Source of the DNA: Deltaproteobacteria bacterium
GTDB taxonomy: Bacteria > Bdellovibrionota > UBA1018
Length of the DNA: 21,153 nt
Reading direction: 5' to 3'
Assembly (NCBI GenBank): GCA_013286765.1
Contig: JABDFB010000030.1
Coordinates: forward strand, 1 to 21,153
Below the pieces are notes generated by a model. It saw nothing but the letters and a program-made list of their open reading frames with translations, was not told where the DNA came from and did no database searches. A program made the position numbers and the translations under genes. Shown in pieces: positions 1 to 8,376 of the stretch; the first letter of the stretch is position 1, and each line of letters begins with the position of its first letter.

Positions 1-369
1 TTTGAGTTTGTCACAATGCGGCTCGCAATTATTCTTAAATCCTTCTTGAAAAGCCTCGATTAGTTGGTCTTTGCTAATATTTCGCAAGAATATTAGTTCC
101 AGTTTTTTAAGCTGATCTGATTCAACAGCGACTTTATGGTCCTGGGTCGGCGATTGCAAATAAAGACCTGCAGCGTAGACTTTGGCTTTAAAAATAGTCT
201 TAGTTCGTAATCCTACTCCGTTTAGATTAAGAGTGGTATCATTGATAGTCAACTTTTCCGGAAAGTTAAAACCGGCTATTTCTTTGGTGGAGGCCTGGGA
301 AGCAGAGGCAACCATTAGTAGATTCAACAGTAATACACTAGTTCCAATCTTTCTTGAAAGATCCATCAT
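1..369 (-). CDS. Chalcone isomerase-like secreted protein (3' end outside window)
   Basis: Reading the minus strand from an ATG at 369 gives 123 open codons that run off the window edge. The protein begins with a signal-peptide-like stretch (basic start, LLLNLLMVASA, then SQAS). About residues 30-75 carry the pattern NGVGLRTKTIFKAKVYAAGL, the hallmark of the bacterial chalcone isomerase-like family (small periplasmic proteins of CHI fold, generally not flavonoid enzymes). A second ATG follows immediately (366-364), so the exact start is ambiguous by one codon. It begins 25 bp after the NFACT gene stop on the same strand, so the two are probably co-transcribed. The family usually runs to about 180-200 residues, so roughly the first two thirds is visible. 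Function in the cell is unknown. Confidence 0.8.
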   Translation of the reverse strand, partial: MMDLSRKIGTSVLLLNLLMVASASQASTKEIAGFNFPEKLTINDTTLNLNGVGLRTKTIFKAKVYAAGLYLQSPTQDHKVAVESDQLKKLELIFLRNISKDQLIEAFQEGFKNNCEPHCDKLK

Positions 370-394
370 TCTTTATTTTTATTTCAATTTGGCT

Positions 395-1915
395 TTATAC
401 ACAAGCCTTTCTTTGCAGTCGTTTCAATCTTTCGGGGTCTATTTGAACTATAAGTGATTTATTGTGGGTATAGCTTACCTCATTTGAGTCCTTAATTCTT
501 TTCACATATTTCTTAAAGGTATAGTCGATTTCTGTTTTGCCCCAGTTTTCACCCTTACTATAGTAAATAGCCAAAGTGGCACCATCTAACAGAGTTTCTA
601 ACGGCGCAGATTTACCGTGTGGGATTTGGATGACGACATGAGCCCCCGGCTTGCCACGGACATGCATCCAAATATCGTTGCCCCGAGTATGTTTGAAGGT
701 GAGTTCCAAGTTTTCTTGCGAGGTGCGGCCTACACAAATGGGTAAATCATCGATGGATGTAAAGATTTTGCCTGTCCAAGTCCATTTTTGATCTGATTTT
801 TTTTTCTTATCCGATTTCGATTTTTGAAATGCAGGAGTAAGACTTTTTGCACTTTCTTCCATCTTTTTGAGAGCAGCCCAATCCTCTAGGTTGAGTTTTT
901 GAGCAAGCAGTTTTGTGAGTAAATCGGTTTCGTTCTGCGTTTCTTCTATCCGTAATTTAGATTCTTCCTGTTTACGCTGGGAACGCTTAAAATTCTGATA
1001 GAATTTCTCAGTTTGCTCTACCAAAGAGAGTTTTGGATCACAGGGGATTAGGACGTCTTGGTCCGTCTGGTAATCATGGACCTTTCGATTAAAATCGATA
1101 TCAAGAGTCGGAGAATGGTGCAGATTTGCCTTAAGCAAGTCTGCCCAGTACTTCCAGTTAGCCTCCTGATTCACTTCGGATAGCGCAATTCGACTATCTT
1201 TCAGGCGCGTCCTGAGTAGTTTTAGACGGCGTTGAATAGTTCGAGTCGCAGCTTCGACACGCTGGGTGAAAGCCTCAGTTCGTAATTCACTTTCAATTGA
1301 GTTGAAATAAGCAGAAGGTGATTCAATGAGTTCCTTGCGAATAGGAAGGTGATCCGGAGCGCTTGCCCCTTTCGGAGGAACAAAAGTCCGGTCTGACTCG
1401 ATATTCTTCGCGGCACGACTACTTGCAATAACTAACCAGCCTCTATCCTGATCCTCATCGCTTTTTTCGACCAATAGGGCTTCGGGATGCGCCGGGATCA
1501 AGACCAGGATCAGGCCTACCCGTAGATGGGAATGGTGAGAGTGCTTAAACCAAAATACGACAATGCGTTCTTTCGGGAGAGCATTTACTTCAAGTACCCT
1601 CGAACCTTTGAGATGTTTTAGTAGGACAAGATCAAAGGCTGAGCGCGTCGCGTGAGAGGACGTCTTCAATTCCCGTTGCTGATCCCAAGCCAGATAAGGT
1701 TGCCCCGAGCGGACGCTAAAGACCAAATGGCCTTGCGTTTGGCGATTATTTCGATTCCGACCTGAAAGTCTGATAGCCCATTCACCCTTTAAAAAGCTTT
1801 GTGGAAATTCAGGGCGTTCGGGGACTATGACTCGTTCAATAAACAAACCCTGAATTTCTGGGCTGATCTTCTCAATTAATAGAGCTAACTCTTTATAGTT
1901 TAAAACAGGAACCAT
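395..1915 (-). CDS. NFACT family protein, RqcH-like (ribosome quality control / RNA-binding)
   Basis: This 506-aa protein has the NFACT layout: an NFACT-N domain (about 1-185), a helical middle with long coiled-coil-prone segments (about 205-350), a lysine-rich linker (365-377) and a C-terminal NFACT-R domain (about 380-500) with the signature NDIWMHVRGKPGAHVVI at 413-429. The family includes bacterial RqcH, which binds obstructed 50S subunits and recruits tRNA-Ala to add C-terminal alanine tails; older annotations call it fibronectin-binding protein. In RqcH an Asp-Arg pair in NFACT-N is needed for tailing; here the aligned pair reads Glu116-Arg117 (KERIV). The start ATG has only a weak ribosome-binding site. 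It is divergent from the RlmI-like gene with 40 bp between starts and is followed closely by the chalcone-isomerase-like gene. Family assignment is confident; tailing activity is inference. Confidence 0.88.
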   Translation of the reverse strand: MVPVLNYKELALLIEKISPEIQGLFIERVIVPERPEFPQSFLKGEWAIRLSGRNRNNRQTQGHLVFSVRSGQPYLAWDQQRELKTSSHATRSAFDLVLLKHLKGSRVLEVNALPKERIVVFWFKHSHHSHLRVGLILVLIPAHPEALLVEKSDEDQDRGWLVIASSRAAKNIESDRTFVPPKGASAPDHLPIRKELIESPSAYFNSIESELRTEAFTQRVEAATRTIQRRLKLLRTRLKDSRIALSEVNQEANWKYWADLLKANLHHSPTLDIDFNRKVHDYQTDQDVLIPCDPKLSLVEQTEKFYQNFKRSQRKQEESKLRIEETQNETDLLTKLLAQKLNLEDWAALKKMEESAKSLTPAFQKSKSDKKKKSDQKWTWTGKIFTSIDDLPICVGRTSQENLELTFKHTRGNDIWMHVRGKPGAHVVIQIPHGKSAPLETLLDGATLAIYYSKGENWGKTEIDYTFKKYVKRIKDSNEVSYTHNKSLIVQIDPERLKRLQRKACV

Positions 1916-1944
1916 AGTTTTTCTTTACCGCAAGTTCCGACTTG

Positions 1945-1973
1945 AGTTAAGCAAGATGCTCATGTTGTCTCAA
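1945..1973 (-). promoter_or_regulatory. Candidate sigma70 promoter for the NFACT gene
   Basis: On the minus strand TTGAGA (1973-1968) is followed by a 17-nt spacer and TTAACT (1950-1945), about 30 nt upstream of the NFACT ATG. The -35 is good and the -10 matches consensus at only about half its positions. The site overlaps the first codons of the divergent RlmI-like gene, as expected for a 40-bp divergent gap. It rests on consensus matching alone. Confidence 0.35.
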
Positions 1974-3269
1974 AGAAGTTCTTTTCCCATTTGGCATCTT
2001 CGTAGTGGGTCGGATCGTCGCTTTCGGTCTGGCCATCCCTGGGTCTATTCCAACGAGTTAAGGGAGAGCCCAAAGGGAATTAAGTTAGGGGAGGTTGTTG
2101 AATTAAGAGATGCGGGCGGCGTTTTTCTCGCGCGCGGCATCGGAAATCCCCATTCTCTGATTGCATTTCGAGCTTTGAGCCGAGATTCGAGCGTTTCTCA
2201 GCCGTTGTCAGTGGAAAATGTCGTAGGTGCACTGGTAAAGGCTCTGCGGTTACGCACAAATTTAGGTTTTAGTTCCTATAGCCACCGTCTTTGCTATGGG
2301 GAAGTGGATGGTTTGCCAGGTCTGGTGATCGATCGCTATGTTCTGTGCGGCAGAGCGGGGCAGGTCTTTGTTGTTCAGGCGCATACGGCTGGGATGGATG
2401 TGCTCATGCCGGAAATTGAGCAAATTCTGGAACAATTTGTTCGAAGCAATGAAATTCATAATAATTGGGACCGAACGGGTATTGTCATCAGAAATGATTT
2501 AGGCGTCCGATCGCTAGAGGGACTCGAGTCACAGGAACCCCGGATTTTGAAAGAGATTTCGGGTGTTGATCTGAGGCAGGCGATGATTGAGGTCAGACCT
2601 GTATTAGGAGCTGAGCCGCTGAAATTTCATGTGGATTTGGTCGAAGGACAAAAGACTGGTTTTTTTCTCGATCAATTTGCGAATATTCAGATTGCCGCAT
2701 TGAGATTTAGGGACTTGGTCGGTGCAGGCAGTAAGAAAGTGGTGAGAATCCTGGATTTATGTTGCTACGCCGGGCAGTGGGGGGCGCAGCTGGCACAGGT
2801 TTTTCGGGACCAGGGTGTTCCTATCCAAGTAGTGCTGGCGGATGCGTCCGCCAAAGCACTGGAGCAGGCAAAGAAAAATATCGGGACCGGTGCAACCATT
2901 GAAACGCTTAAAATAGACGTCCTAAAGGACCTGACTGCACTTCCGAGCCAGAGTTTTGATATCGTGATTTCAGACCCTCCTGCACTGATCAAATCACGCA
3001 AGGATATTCCCACAGGAAAACAAGCTTACGTAAAACTGACGACACAAGCTCTGAGGCTGGTCAAACCCGAAGGGGGAGTAGTTATTTGTTCATGTTCTGC
3101 GTTGCTAGACGAAGAAATGTTTTCACAAATACTATGTAAATCCAGTTCTAAGGCAGGAGTTACTACTCAGTGGATCGCTCGAGGGGTGCAATCGCCCGAT
3201 CATCCCATATTGCAGGAATTCCCCGAAGGGAAGTATTTGAAGTGTTGGGTCGGAGTGGTTCGAAAGTAA
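1956..3269 (+). CDS. rlmI: RlmI-type 23S rRNA (cytosine-5) methyltransferase
   Basis: This 437-aa class I SAM-dependent methyltransferase has an N-terminal PUA-like RNA-binding domain (about 12-80, with the family signature SGHPWVYSNEL at 25-35), a central domain with YGEVDGLPGLVID (114-126), and a Rossmann catalytic domain. The SAM-binding motif is DLCCYAGQWG at 267-276, motif IV is DPP at 340-342 and the cysteine motif is CSCS at 378-381, containing the likely nucleophile. The E. coli relative RlmI makes m5C1962 in 23S rRNA. The family motif before the SAM site normally ends FFLDQR; here it is FFLDQF at 236-241. An alternative ATG lies two codons downstream (1962); neither has a strong Shine-Dalgarno. 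It is divergent from the NFACT gene and ends 30 bp from the convergent motor operon, with no clear terminator between. The exact target base is inferred. Confidence 0.85.
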   Translation: MLMLSQRSSFPIWHLRSGSDRRFRSGHPWVYSNELRESPKGIKLGEVVELRDAGGVFLARGIGNPHSLIAFRALSRDSSVSQPLSVENVVGALVKALRLRTNLGFSSYSHRLCYGEVDGLPGLVIDRYVLCGRAGQVFVVQAHTAGMDVLMPEIEQILEQFVRSNEIHNNWDRTGIVIRNDLGVRSLEGLESQEPRILKEISGVDLRQAMIEVRPVLGAEPLKFHVDLVEGQKTGFFLDQFANIQIAALRFRDLVGAGSKKVVRILDLCCYAGQWGAQLAQVFRDQGVPIQVVLADASAKALEQAKKNIGTGATIETLKIDVLKDLTALPSQSFDIVISDPPALIKSRKDIPTGKQAYVKLTTQALRLVKPEGGVVICSCSALLDEEMFSQILCKSSSKAGVTTQWIARGVQSPDHPILQEFPEGKYLKCWVGVVRK

Positions 3270-3299
3270 ACTGTTGTTCGTGCTCTATGCTGTCAAAAA

Positions 3300-3833
3300 T
3301 TAATACCGAGTCGTATGATTAAGTTCTGTTGAATAAGAGAAAGGTTGCATTCCAGGGTGGGGTGCGGTTTTCCATTGTTTCACGATGGCAGAGATACACT
3401 CTTGGGTCTCGGGCAAAATTTCTGGGAAGGTAACGAGGCCCTTATATTCGCCGGTAGGTTGCCACAAGAGTTTCATTTTAATAGTGACGGGTAAATTGCT
3501 CGGTTCGTCGTCGGTGTCGGTTTTAGCTGCAGTTTTGTTAAGACAGGAAGCAATTTGAAAGCCACTCTCGTTGAGATTTTTTTCAATTTGAGAAAAGCTG
3601 TTTTTGCCCGATAATTTCACGTTTTTTTTATCGCTTGGTTTATCTTTTGATTTGTCTTTTGAACCATTAGTTCGTGTTGGGGTTGGAGTAGGCGAGGGAG
3701 CCGGAGTCACAACGGTTGGTGTTGGAGATGGCGATTCAGACGGCTTTGATTTTAGATGATGGAATAATTTACTAGAGGTAAAAAATAAAATTAACACCAC
3801 TATCAATATAAAAATAGTTTGTATAAATTTCAT
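3300..3833 (-). CDS. Membrane-anchored protein with AgmX/PglI- or TonB-like C-terminal domain
   Basis: This 177-aa protein is the last gene of the motor operon. It has one N-terminal membrane segment (about 4-19), a Pro/Ser/Thr-rich linker (31-55) of the kind that spans periplasm, a Lys/Asp/Ser-rich stretch (57-75), and a C-terminal domain (about 80-170) with paired cysteines C97 and C146. That domain follows the shape of the AgmX/PglI C-terminal domain of myxobacterial gliding proteins, itself TonB-like: Cys, then a beta strand of the VTIKMKLLW kind, then a strand after a Gly turn, then Cys followed by V..W. The start has an AGAGGG ribosome-binding site, and the ATG overlaps the upstream TPR gene stop by 4 nt. 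In such systems these domains link inner-membrane motors to outer-membrane partners. Domain assignment is by eye and moderate. Confidence 0.6.
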   Translation of the reverse strand: MKFIQTIFILIVVLILFFTSSKLFHHLKSKPSESPSPTPTVVTPAPSPTPTPTRTNGSKDKSKDKPSDKKNVKLSGKNSFSQIEKNLNESGFQIASCLNKTAAKTDTDDEPSNLPVTIKMKLLWQPTGEYKGLVTFPEILPETQECISAIVKQWKTAPHPGMQPFSYSTELNHTTRY

Positions 3834-5434
3834 GGAGCCCGACCCTCTTTAAGTAGTTTATTGGCAGCTCGATCAAATGATTCTCTAAAAACGGTGGGGA
3901 TCTTGATTTTAGCTGTGAGAGCCGGAAGGGAAAGAACCAAAGGTAGTCTCAGAGGGTTGATGCTTGCATGAGCGTCCTCTTCAAGCAAATTTTCAGTTTT
4001 ATTTATTTTGTTTATTTGATTGATAAAGTTCTGTTGATAAAGATCTACATCGTTCGCATTTTTGAAGTAGAGTTTCGCCAGATCCAACTTCTGAGTTTTT
4101 GGAATAACAAGAAAAGGAGACTGAACTGCAGTCGCAAACTGCTTATAGGAAACGAGTGGGTTCTCCTGGGAGAGTCGAGCTAGGAGCAGCGTCAATCTTC
4201 TTGCTTCTTTCCAGTTGTTTTGTTTCAGCACTGATTGAAGCAGGAGTCGGAGTAACTTAGCGCCGATTCGGATGCTCCTTTGGTCTTTTGTTTTATTATT
4301 GGATAGAAGTAGTTTATTCCAGAATGGATCTAGTCCGGACGGACACCCTTCAGTCAGTGCAACTGCTTTGGAAACCGCCATACTCGAAGAATGACTCGAC
4401 GAAAATACCTTCTCGAACAGTTTAAGAGCATGATCGGCTTTGATCGAAGACAAATGATCACAAAGCATGGTTTGAAGTTGGCGTTTTAAGATCGGATCGA
4501 GCTGAGCGTTCGAATTTGCTTCTGTCTCTGTGTCAGTTTGCAGCAAATCGTGGCTGATTCTCAAAATGGAATCGTCGTTAACATTTCCTGCTAATCCTCT
4601 AGCCATTGCTATGCGATAGTTCAACGCTGCCGTTTCGAAGGTAGAAGAGAGGTGGGGGAGTGCTTTTTGGTATTCCTGCAAGGCTTCTTTTGGTTTTCGT
4701 GTTTGAAAATATAAGTCGCCCAGACTGACGAGAGCTAATCCCTTCAAAAGGGCACGCAATTTATTGCATTTTTTTAATAGAGATTCAAAACTAACAGGGT
4801 CTTTTGTCGGTTGAGAGAGGTATTGCAGGGCGGTCCATTCACATTTCTCGACCAAACTGCCGCGAAGATTGGCCACGAAGGAACTTGGAATGGGTAAAGG
4901 TCTACTAGACACAACTCGGTAGGTTACAAAATCTTTGAGGGTGCTCGAGATATCTGTCGGTAACGTGAAATCACCTCTTAATGTCGGCTCTAGCAACGCA
5001 TCGATCACCTCTTGTGGAGTTTGATCGTAGTTCAAGCTTTGTTTCGTATCGGAATGGGTAACGCAAAAGTTCTGACTGGTAGACTCAGTTTCGTCTGCCC
5101 AGATTTCCCCAGAAGCCTTCCAGGCCAACTGTTTATCGGGATCAAAATTCTTTGATTGTTCACTATCCTGAAATCCGAACGGAGGTCTTTCTATTTCTAA
5201 CCAAGCCAATCTGAATAGGGCGCCCAAATCCGGACGGACTCGATCTAGTCGGGTGCTCCAGTAGCGTGCTCGAGACCAATCACAAGCTTTCAGTGCAGAC
5301 AAGCTGCCACGAACCACTGTGTGGGAGAATGTATGTTTCACAGTGTGGGGGGGTGTGTGCTCACCGGCAGTCGCGGGTGGGAGAACATAAAGCAGAATAG
5401 CAAAGACTGCGGTGAGACCCTTTAGAATAGACAT
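3830..5434 (-). CDS. Secreted TPR-repeat protein of the motor operon
   Basis: This 534-aa protein has a clear signal peptide (MSILKGLTAVFAILLYVLPP, cleavage near ATAG-EH at about 23-25), which places it in the periplasm or attached to the outer membrane. The best tetratricopeptide unit lies about residues 230-262 (LGDLYFQTRKPKEALQEYQKALPHL), followed by further helical pairs; much of the rest is alpha-helical and Leu-rich. I do not recognise a catalytic motif. It overlaps the upstream barrel gene by 13 bp and the downstream TonB/AgmX-like gene by 4 bp, so translational coupling is likely. By analogy with periplasmic TPR proteins of gliding and secretion machines (for example GltC or pilotin-like scaffolds) it may be an assembly scaffold; that is inference. 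The ribosome-binding site is weak. Confidence 0.75.
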   Translation of the reverse strand: MSILKGLTAVFAILLYVLPPATAGEHTPPHTVKHTFSHTVVRGSLSALKACDWSRARYWSTRLDRVRPDLGALFRLAWLEIERPPFGFQDSEQSKNFDPDKQLAWKASGEIWADETESTSQNFCVTHSDTKQSLNYDQTPQEVIDALLEPTLRGDFTLPTDISSTLKDFVTYRVVSSRPLPIPSSFVANLRGSLVEKCEWTALQYLSQPTKDPVSFESLLKKCNKLRALLKGLALVSLGDLYFQTRKPKEALQEYQKALPHLSSTFETAALNYRIAMARGLAGNVNDDSILRISHDLLQTDTETEANSNAQLDPILKRQLQTMLCDHLSSIKADHALKLFEKVFSSSHSSSMAVSKAVALTEGCPSGLDPFWNKLLLSNNKTKDQRSIRIGAKLLRLLLQSVLKQNNWKEARRLTLLLARLSQENPLVSYKQFATAVQSPFLVIPKTQKLDLAKLYFKNANDVDLYQQNFINQINKINKTENLLEEDAHASINPLRLPLVLSLPALTAKIKIPTVFRESFDRAANKLLKEGRAP

Positions 5435-6084
5435 GTGAGACCTAGTTGAAAGTTGCTTTCCAGAACAATAACTTTGGTGGTTCTTTGTTCGGGATATACT
5501 CGAAATCTAAATTCAGGGGTCAAAGCGATGGTACGCGAAAATAGATAATGGTTCATCCCTAAGCCGATTTCACCAAAGAGTTGGTAAGAATTCGAGAAAC
5601 GAACCCCGGGACCAAATAGTCCGTAAAGATCAAAATGAACGATAGATCTAGAATTCCAAGCATACTTTCCGTATACGGGAGTGTACACATAGGAAGTAGA
5701 AGCTTGAAAATGGGAAAGCTTTACGTCAGTTGAATAGCCTGTTTTAGCTTGAATGCTTCCTAAGAGACTTCCAGTGTCCGTATTGGTATAGGTAACACGG
5801 AGGAACTCCCAACCATGTTTTTCAGAAAAATGATATCTACCGCCAAAAGAGATAGCATAGGTGGTATAAAAATCTTTTCTTTCTTGAATACCTAAAGAGG
5901 GCCCCATGAATTGGAATTTTCCCTTTTTGATGATCTGTCTGTCCTGGACCACGGCGGATTCTTCTGGGACGCGGCCGTCCTGATTTAACCACTTATCCCA
6001 CGCAGTGGTTTCTGCTCTTGCTAGAGAGCTGGAACAGAAAACAAACAGGAAAAAAGAAAATAATCTAATTGCTATAGAATTCAT
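5422..6084 (-). CDS. Outer-membrane beta-barrel protein of the motor operon
   Basis: This 220-aa protein has a signal peptide (MNSIAIRLFSFFLFVFCSSS, cleavage near LARA-ET at about 24) and then, from about residue 50, alternating hydrophobic strands with aromatic girdles (for example YAISFGGRYHF, FQASTSYVYTPVYG, VHFDLYGLFGPGVRF, LFGEIGLGMNHYLF). It ends in a strand with terminal Phe (FQLGLTCLF), typical of BAM-inserted barrels. It resembles the small outer-membrane beta-barrel proteins seen in deltaproteobacterial gliding and adhesion clusters. It overlaps the VWA-like lipoprotein gene by 20 bp upstream and the TPR gene by 13 bp downstream. It likely anchors the machine to the outer membrane; that role is inferred from context. 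Confidence 0.75.
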   Translation of the reverse strand: MNSIAIRLFSFFLFVFCSSSLARAETTAWDKWLNQDGRVPEESAVVQDRQIIKKGKFQFMGPSLGIQERKDFYTTYAISFGGRYHFSEKHGWEFLRVTYTNTDTGSLLGSIQAKTGYSTDVKLSHFQASTSYVYTPVYGKYAWNSRSIVHFDLYGLFGPGVRFSNSYQLFGEIGLGMNHYLFSRTIALTPEFRFRVYPEQRTTKVIVLESNFQLGLTCLF

Positions 6085-7255
6085 AAATAACTCGAATTTG
6101 GTCTCCGATTACCGGTTCTTGTCCAGGTGGCATGTTTATGATGATTTCGGGTGGATGGGGACTAACGTGAAAATGATTAACATCGATCTTTTGGCCATTG
6201 ATCTGCACTCGTATAGTATTTTCGATGGGTTGTCGTTTTAAGACCATCTTCCAGTTTAGTTGGTTGATGTCGTTGGCTAAATTGACAAAATCTTTGCCCG
6301 ATCGATAATTATGAAGCAAAGTAGGAGAAGTTTTCATGAATGCACTCGCTAACCGATCATGGTTCTCCTGAAGAGGCCTCGCCGGGTCTCTAGCCAGCAT
6401 CATATGAATCCACGTTCGATTCGCTTGGAATGGAGGTTCGCCAACAGCTCTTCTCCATTCGTCTGCACGCTTTGATGTTTCCTCAGCCTCTTGATTCCGA
6501 GTGCTTTCAGATCGGAAATAGATGATATGTAGGTTGTATGGTTTGTCGTACGCCTCAATAAAACGATAATTTAATATATTAAATTTAAGTGTTGTAAGCA
6601 TATCGAGCATTGTACTCAACGGTGTTGAAGGGAGGCTGTTTTGTTGTTTTATTGAAAGATTATAGTAGGAACGCTCTAGAAATGATCTAACGTCATTAGC
6701 AGTAACAAATTTGTCAGTGTTGAGAAAATGCCGACTATCGCCATTGAGTGGTTGGGAATTCTTTGCAGCATATAGATGAATTCCTTTGTACTCATTTTCT
6801 GTTCCAAAAAGTGCTTCAGTAAATTGCTGGGCATAGGACTTGGAAGAATAGTCATAGGGATCAGGGACGATCAGATTTCTAAATACATTATCCAGAATAT
6901 AACTTTCTGGGTGAAAGAGGAAGACGATAGCCAGATTTCCGCGAGGTATCTGAAAAGAAAATTCCTCTGTGTACTCAAATCTGTGCCGAGATGGTGGCGG
7001 TGGTGGCGGCGGGGAAAAGGTTGACGGTGGTGAAGGAGTGACAATGCCGTTTATTGGTATAACAGTGCTACTATCTGGTTCCGCCGGTTGCAACTCAGAG
7101 GTTGGTTCAATCGTTGTATCGGGTTTTTGTGGCGGAACCCACTGCACGTCGTTGCAGCCGATCAAAAAAGTTGTTTGGCAAATCATCCAAAAAACGATTG
7201 CGGGTAGGAACGACCGCAAAGTGATGTTCGATGAACTTTGGGTAGTATGTTTCAT
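6065..7255 (-). CDS. Lipoprotein with degenerate VWA-like domain (no MIDAS)
   Basis: This 396-aa protein has a lipoprotein signal with lipobox LIGC (Cys34), a Pro-rich tether (about 40-89, with seven consecutive Pro at 82-88), and a globular domain from about 93. It appears to be a paralogue of the adjacent upstream gene. The first strand reads GNLAIVFLFHPESY, where the neighbour has GDVGFLWIVDNSES; HPESY (115-119) replaces the metal-binding DNSES. The later strand YNLHIIYF parallels the neighbour's RLFLFIIH. The C-termini share a beta-rich tail of the form L..P......V.I......P...I...P...G..I.V.Y. The MIDAS metal site is therefore absent. The start has a CAGGAG ribosome-binding site and overlaps the VWA gene by 4 bp. 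Function is unknown; a structural partner of the active VWA protein is plausible. Confidence 0.7.
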   Translation of the reverse strand: MKHTTQSSSNITLRSFLPAIVFWMICQTTFLIGCNDVQWVPPQKPDTTIEPTSELQPAEPDSSTVIPINGIVTPSPPSTFSPPPPPPPSRHRFEYTEEFSFQIPRGNLAIVFLFHPESYILDNVFRNLIVPDPYDYSSKSYAQQFTEALFGTENEYKGIHLYAAKNSQPLNGDSRHFLNTDKFVTANDVRSFLERSYYNLSIKQQNSLPSTPLSTMLDMLTTLKFNILNYRFIEAYDKPYNLHIIYFRSESTRNQEAEETSKRADEWRRAVGEPPFQANRTWIHMMLARDPARPLQENHDRLASAFMKTSPTLLHNYRSGKDFVNLANDINQLNWKMVLKRQPIENTIRVQINGQKIDVNHFHVSPHPPEIIINMPPGQEPVIGDQIRVIYEFYSN

Positions 7256-8376
7256 TTCACTACTCCTGGTGGAATAGTTCCAGGTAGGTTTCCGAGGAGG
7301 TTTGTCAGATCAGTATTTGTACCGGGAGCGGGTGTTGCTTCGGCCGGGTTAGTGGTCGGGTTAGTGATATAGCTAACGTTGATTAGACTGCCTTCGGGTA
7401 TCGGAGGTGCATTTAGTATTTTGACTTCATTGGTCAATGGATCAAATGTAAAATCGGTGCCGTATCCCAAAGTCCTAGAATCAGCGATCTGAAATGTCAT
7501 GCCTTGTGGCTGAAAGGGAACTTCAGATAGAATATATTTATTTTTGAAGGCAACCACTTCATAAATAAGAGTATTGGTTAAATTTTCAAAATCGGGGCTC
7601 AAGATATCAAATTCGCGAATCCGCTTGTCTTTCTCTGGGATAGGGAACTTACTGCGTAACTCATTTATGAAATCGGCTGCAGCTTTGGTTCTGGTTCCGG
7701 TTAGTACTCTATTTTTATTATGTATTATAAATAGAAATAAGCGATGGTATCCGGCAAGTTTGCCAAATTGCTCGATGTAAGTGGACGTATTATTCTCTTT
7801 TTCAGGTTCATCTCCTAATAGAAAAATAATAAATAATGGTCGTTGGGGCTGTCCCAGAAATGCTTTGCTTTGGAAGGCAGCTAATGCGGATGCGTAAGGC
7901 GTAGGCTTGGTGTACAACAATTCCCCATTTAGAATGGGACTTGGTCCGAAAAGCTCAGCCATATGACCGGCATAATCTTCCTCCGATGCAAAATTCGCTG
8001 GAACAACAGGTTGTGGTGTTGTGACCACTTGACTGCGATAGCGGAGCAGAGCTGCATCCGGACGCTGAGGGGTAGTGCTCGTTGGATTAGAGGGGCCCGG
8101 CATAGCTTCAATAAAAGCTTCGTATTGCGTTTTAAAAATAGTTAGTTCATCGCGGACAGACTCACTGTTATCGACTATCCAGAGAAACCCAACATCCCCG
8201 TGCGCTTTGCCAGCAATAAAATGATCAACCTTAGAAGACTGCTTTGGAGCGACAATCCATTTTTCCGTCTCCTTCACTCTTTCTTTCATGTGGATTGTTT
8301 GACTGGGGCGACAGCTCACTTGTGGCAAAAGGGTCAGTAAACTGAACAGTGTCAATAGGGTAGTGGCGTTTCTCAT
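7252..8376 (-). CDS. VWA-domain protein with MIDAS motif
   Basis: This 374-aa exported protein starts with a hydrophobic signal ending PQVSC (Cys22). The -3 Gln makes the lipobox atypical, so lipidation is possible but not sure. A von Willebrand factor A domain spans about 58-260: the first strand runs into the MIDAS motif DNSES at 69-73, and a later strand carries FLLGDEPE (185-192), the usual bacterial VWA pattern supplying a further metal-site Asp. The C-terminal beta-rich tail (about 270-340) is shared with the downstream paralogue, and it ends in a Pro/Thr/Gly-rich segment. MIDAS domains bind divalent metal and usually mediate protein contacts or adhesion. The ribosome-binding site is good (AGAGGAA). 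The ATG overlaps the FliF/FliG-like gene stop by 4 bp. A surface or periplasmic contact role in this machine is inferred. Confidence 0.8.
   Translation of the reverse strand: MRNATTLLTLFSLLTLLPQVSCRPSQTIHMKERVKETEKWIVAPKQSSKVDHFIAGKAHGDVGFLWIVDNSESVRDELTIFKTQYEAFIEAMPGPSNPTSTTPQRPDAALLRYRSQVVTTPQPVVPANFASEEDYAGHMAELFGPSPILNGELLYTKPTPYASALAAFQSKAFLGQPQRPLFIIFLLGDEPEKENNTSTYIEQFGKLAGYHRLFLFIIHNKNRVLTGTRTKAAADFINELRSKFPIPEKDKRIREFDILSPDFENLTNTLIYEVVAFKNKYILSEVPFQPQGMTFQIADSRTLGYGTDFTFDPLTNEVKILNAPPIPEGSLINVSYITNPTTNPAEATPAPGTNTDLTNLLGNLPGTIPPGVVK

Noticed and set aside
182..457. Plus-strand open frame over the NFACT and chalcone-isomerase genes
   Set aside because: Both underlying minus-strand frames have strong family matches; this frame has none and spans their junction.
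3270..3299. Terminator between the rlmI-like gene and the motor operon
   Set aside because: The 30-bp gap has no inverted repeat followed by a T-run on either strand.
6969..7277. Plus-strand open frame with a poly-Gly run
   Set aside because: It is the antisense of the poly-Pro tether of the lipoprotein gene and has no independent coding evidence.
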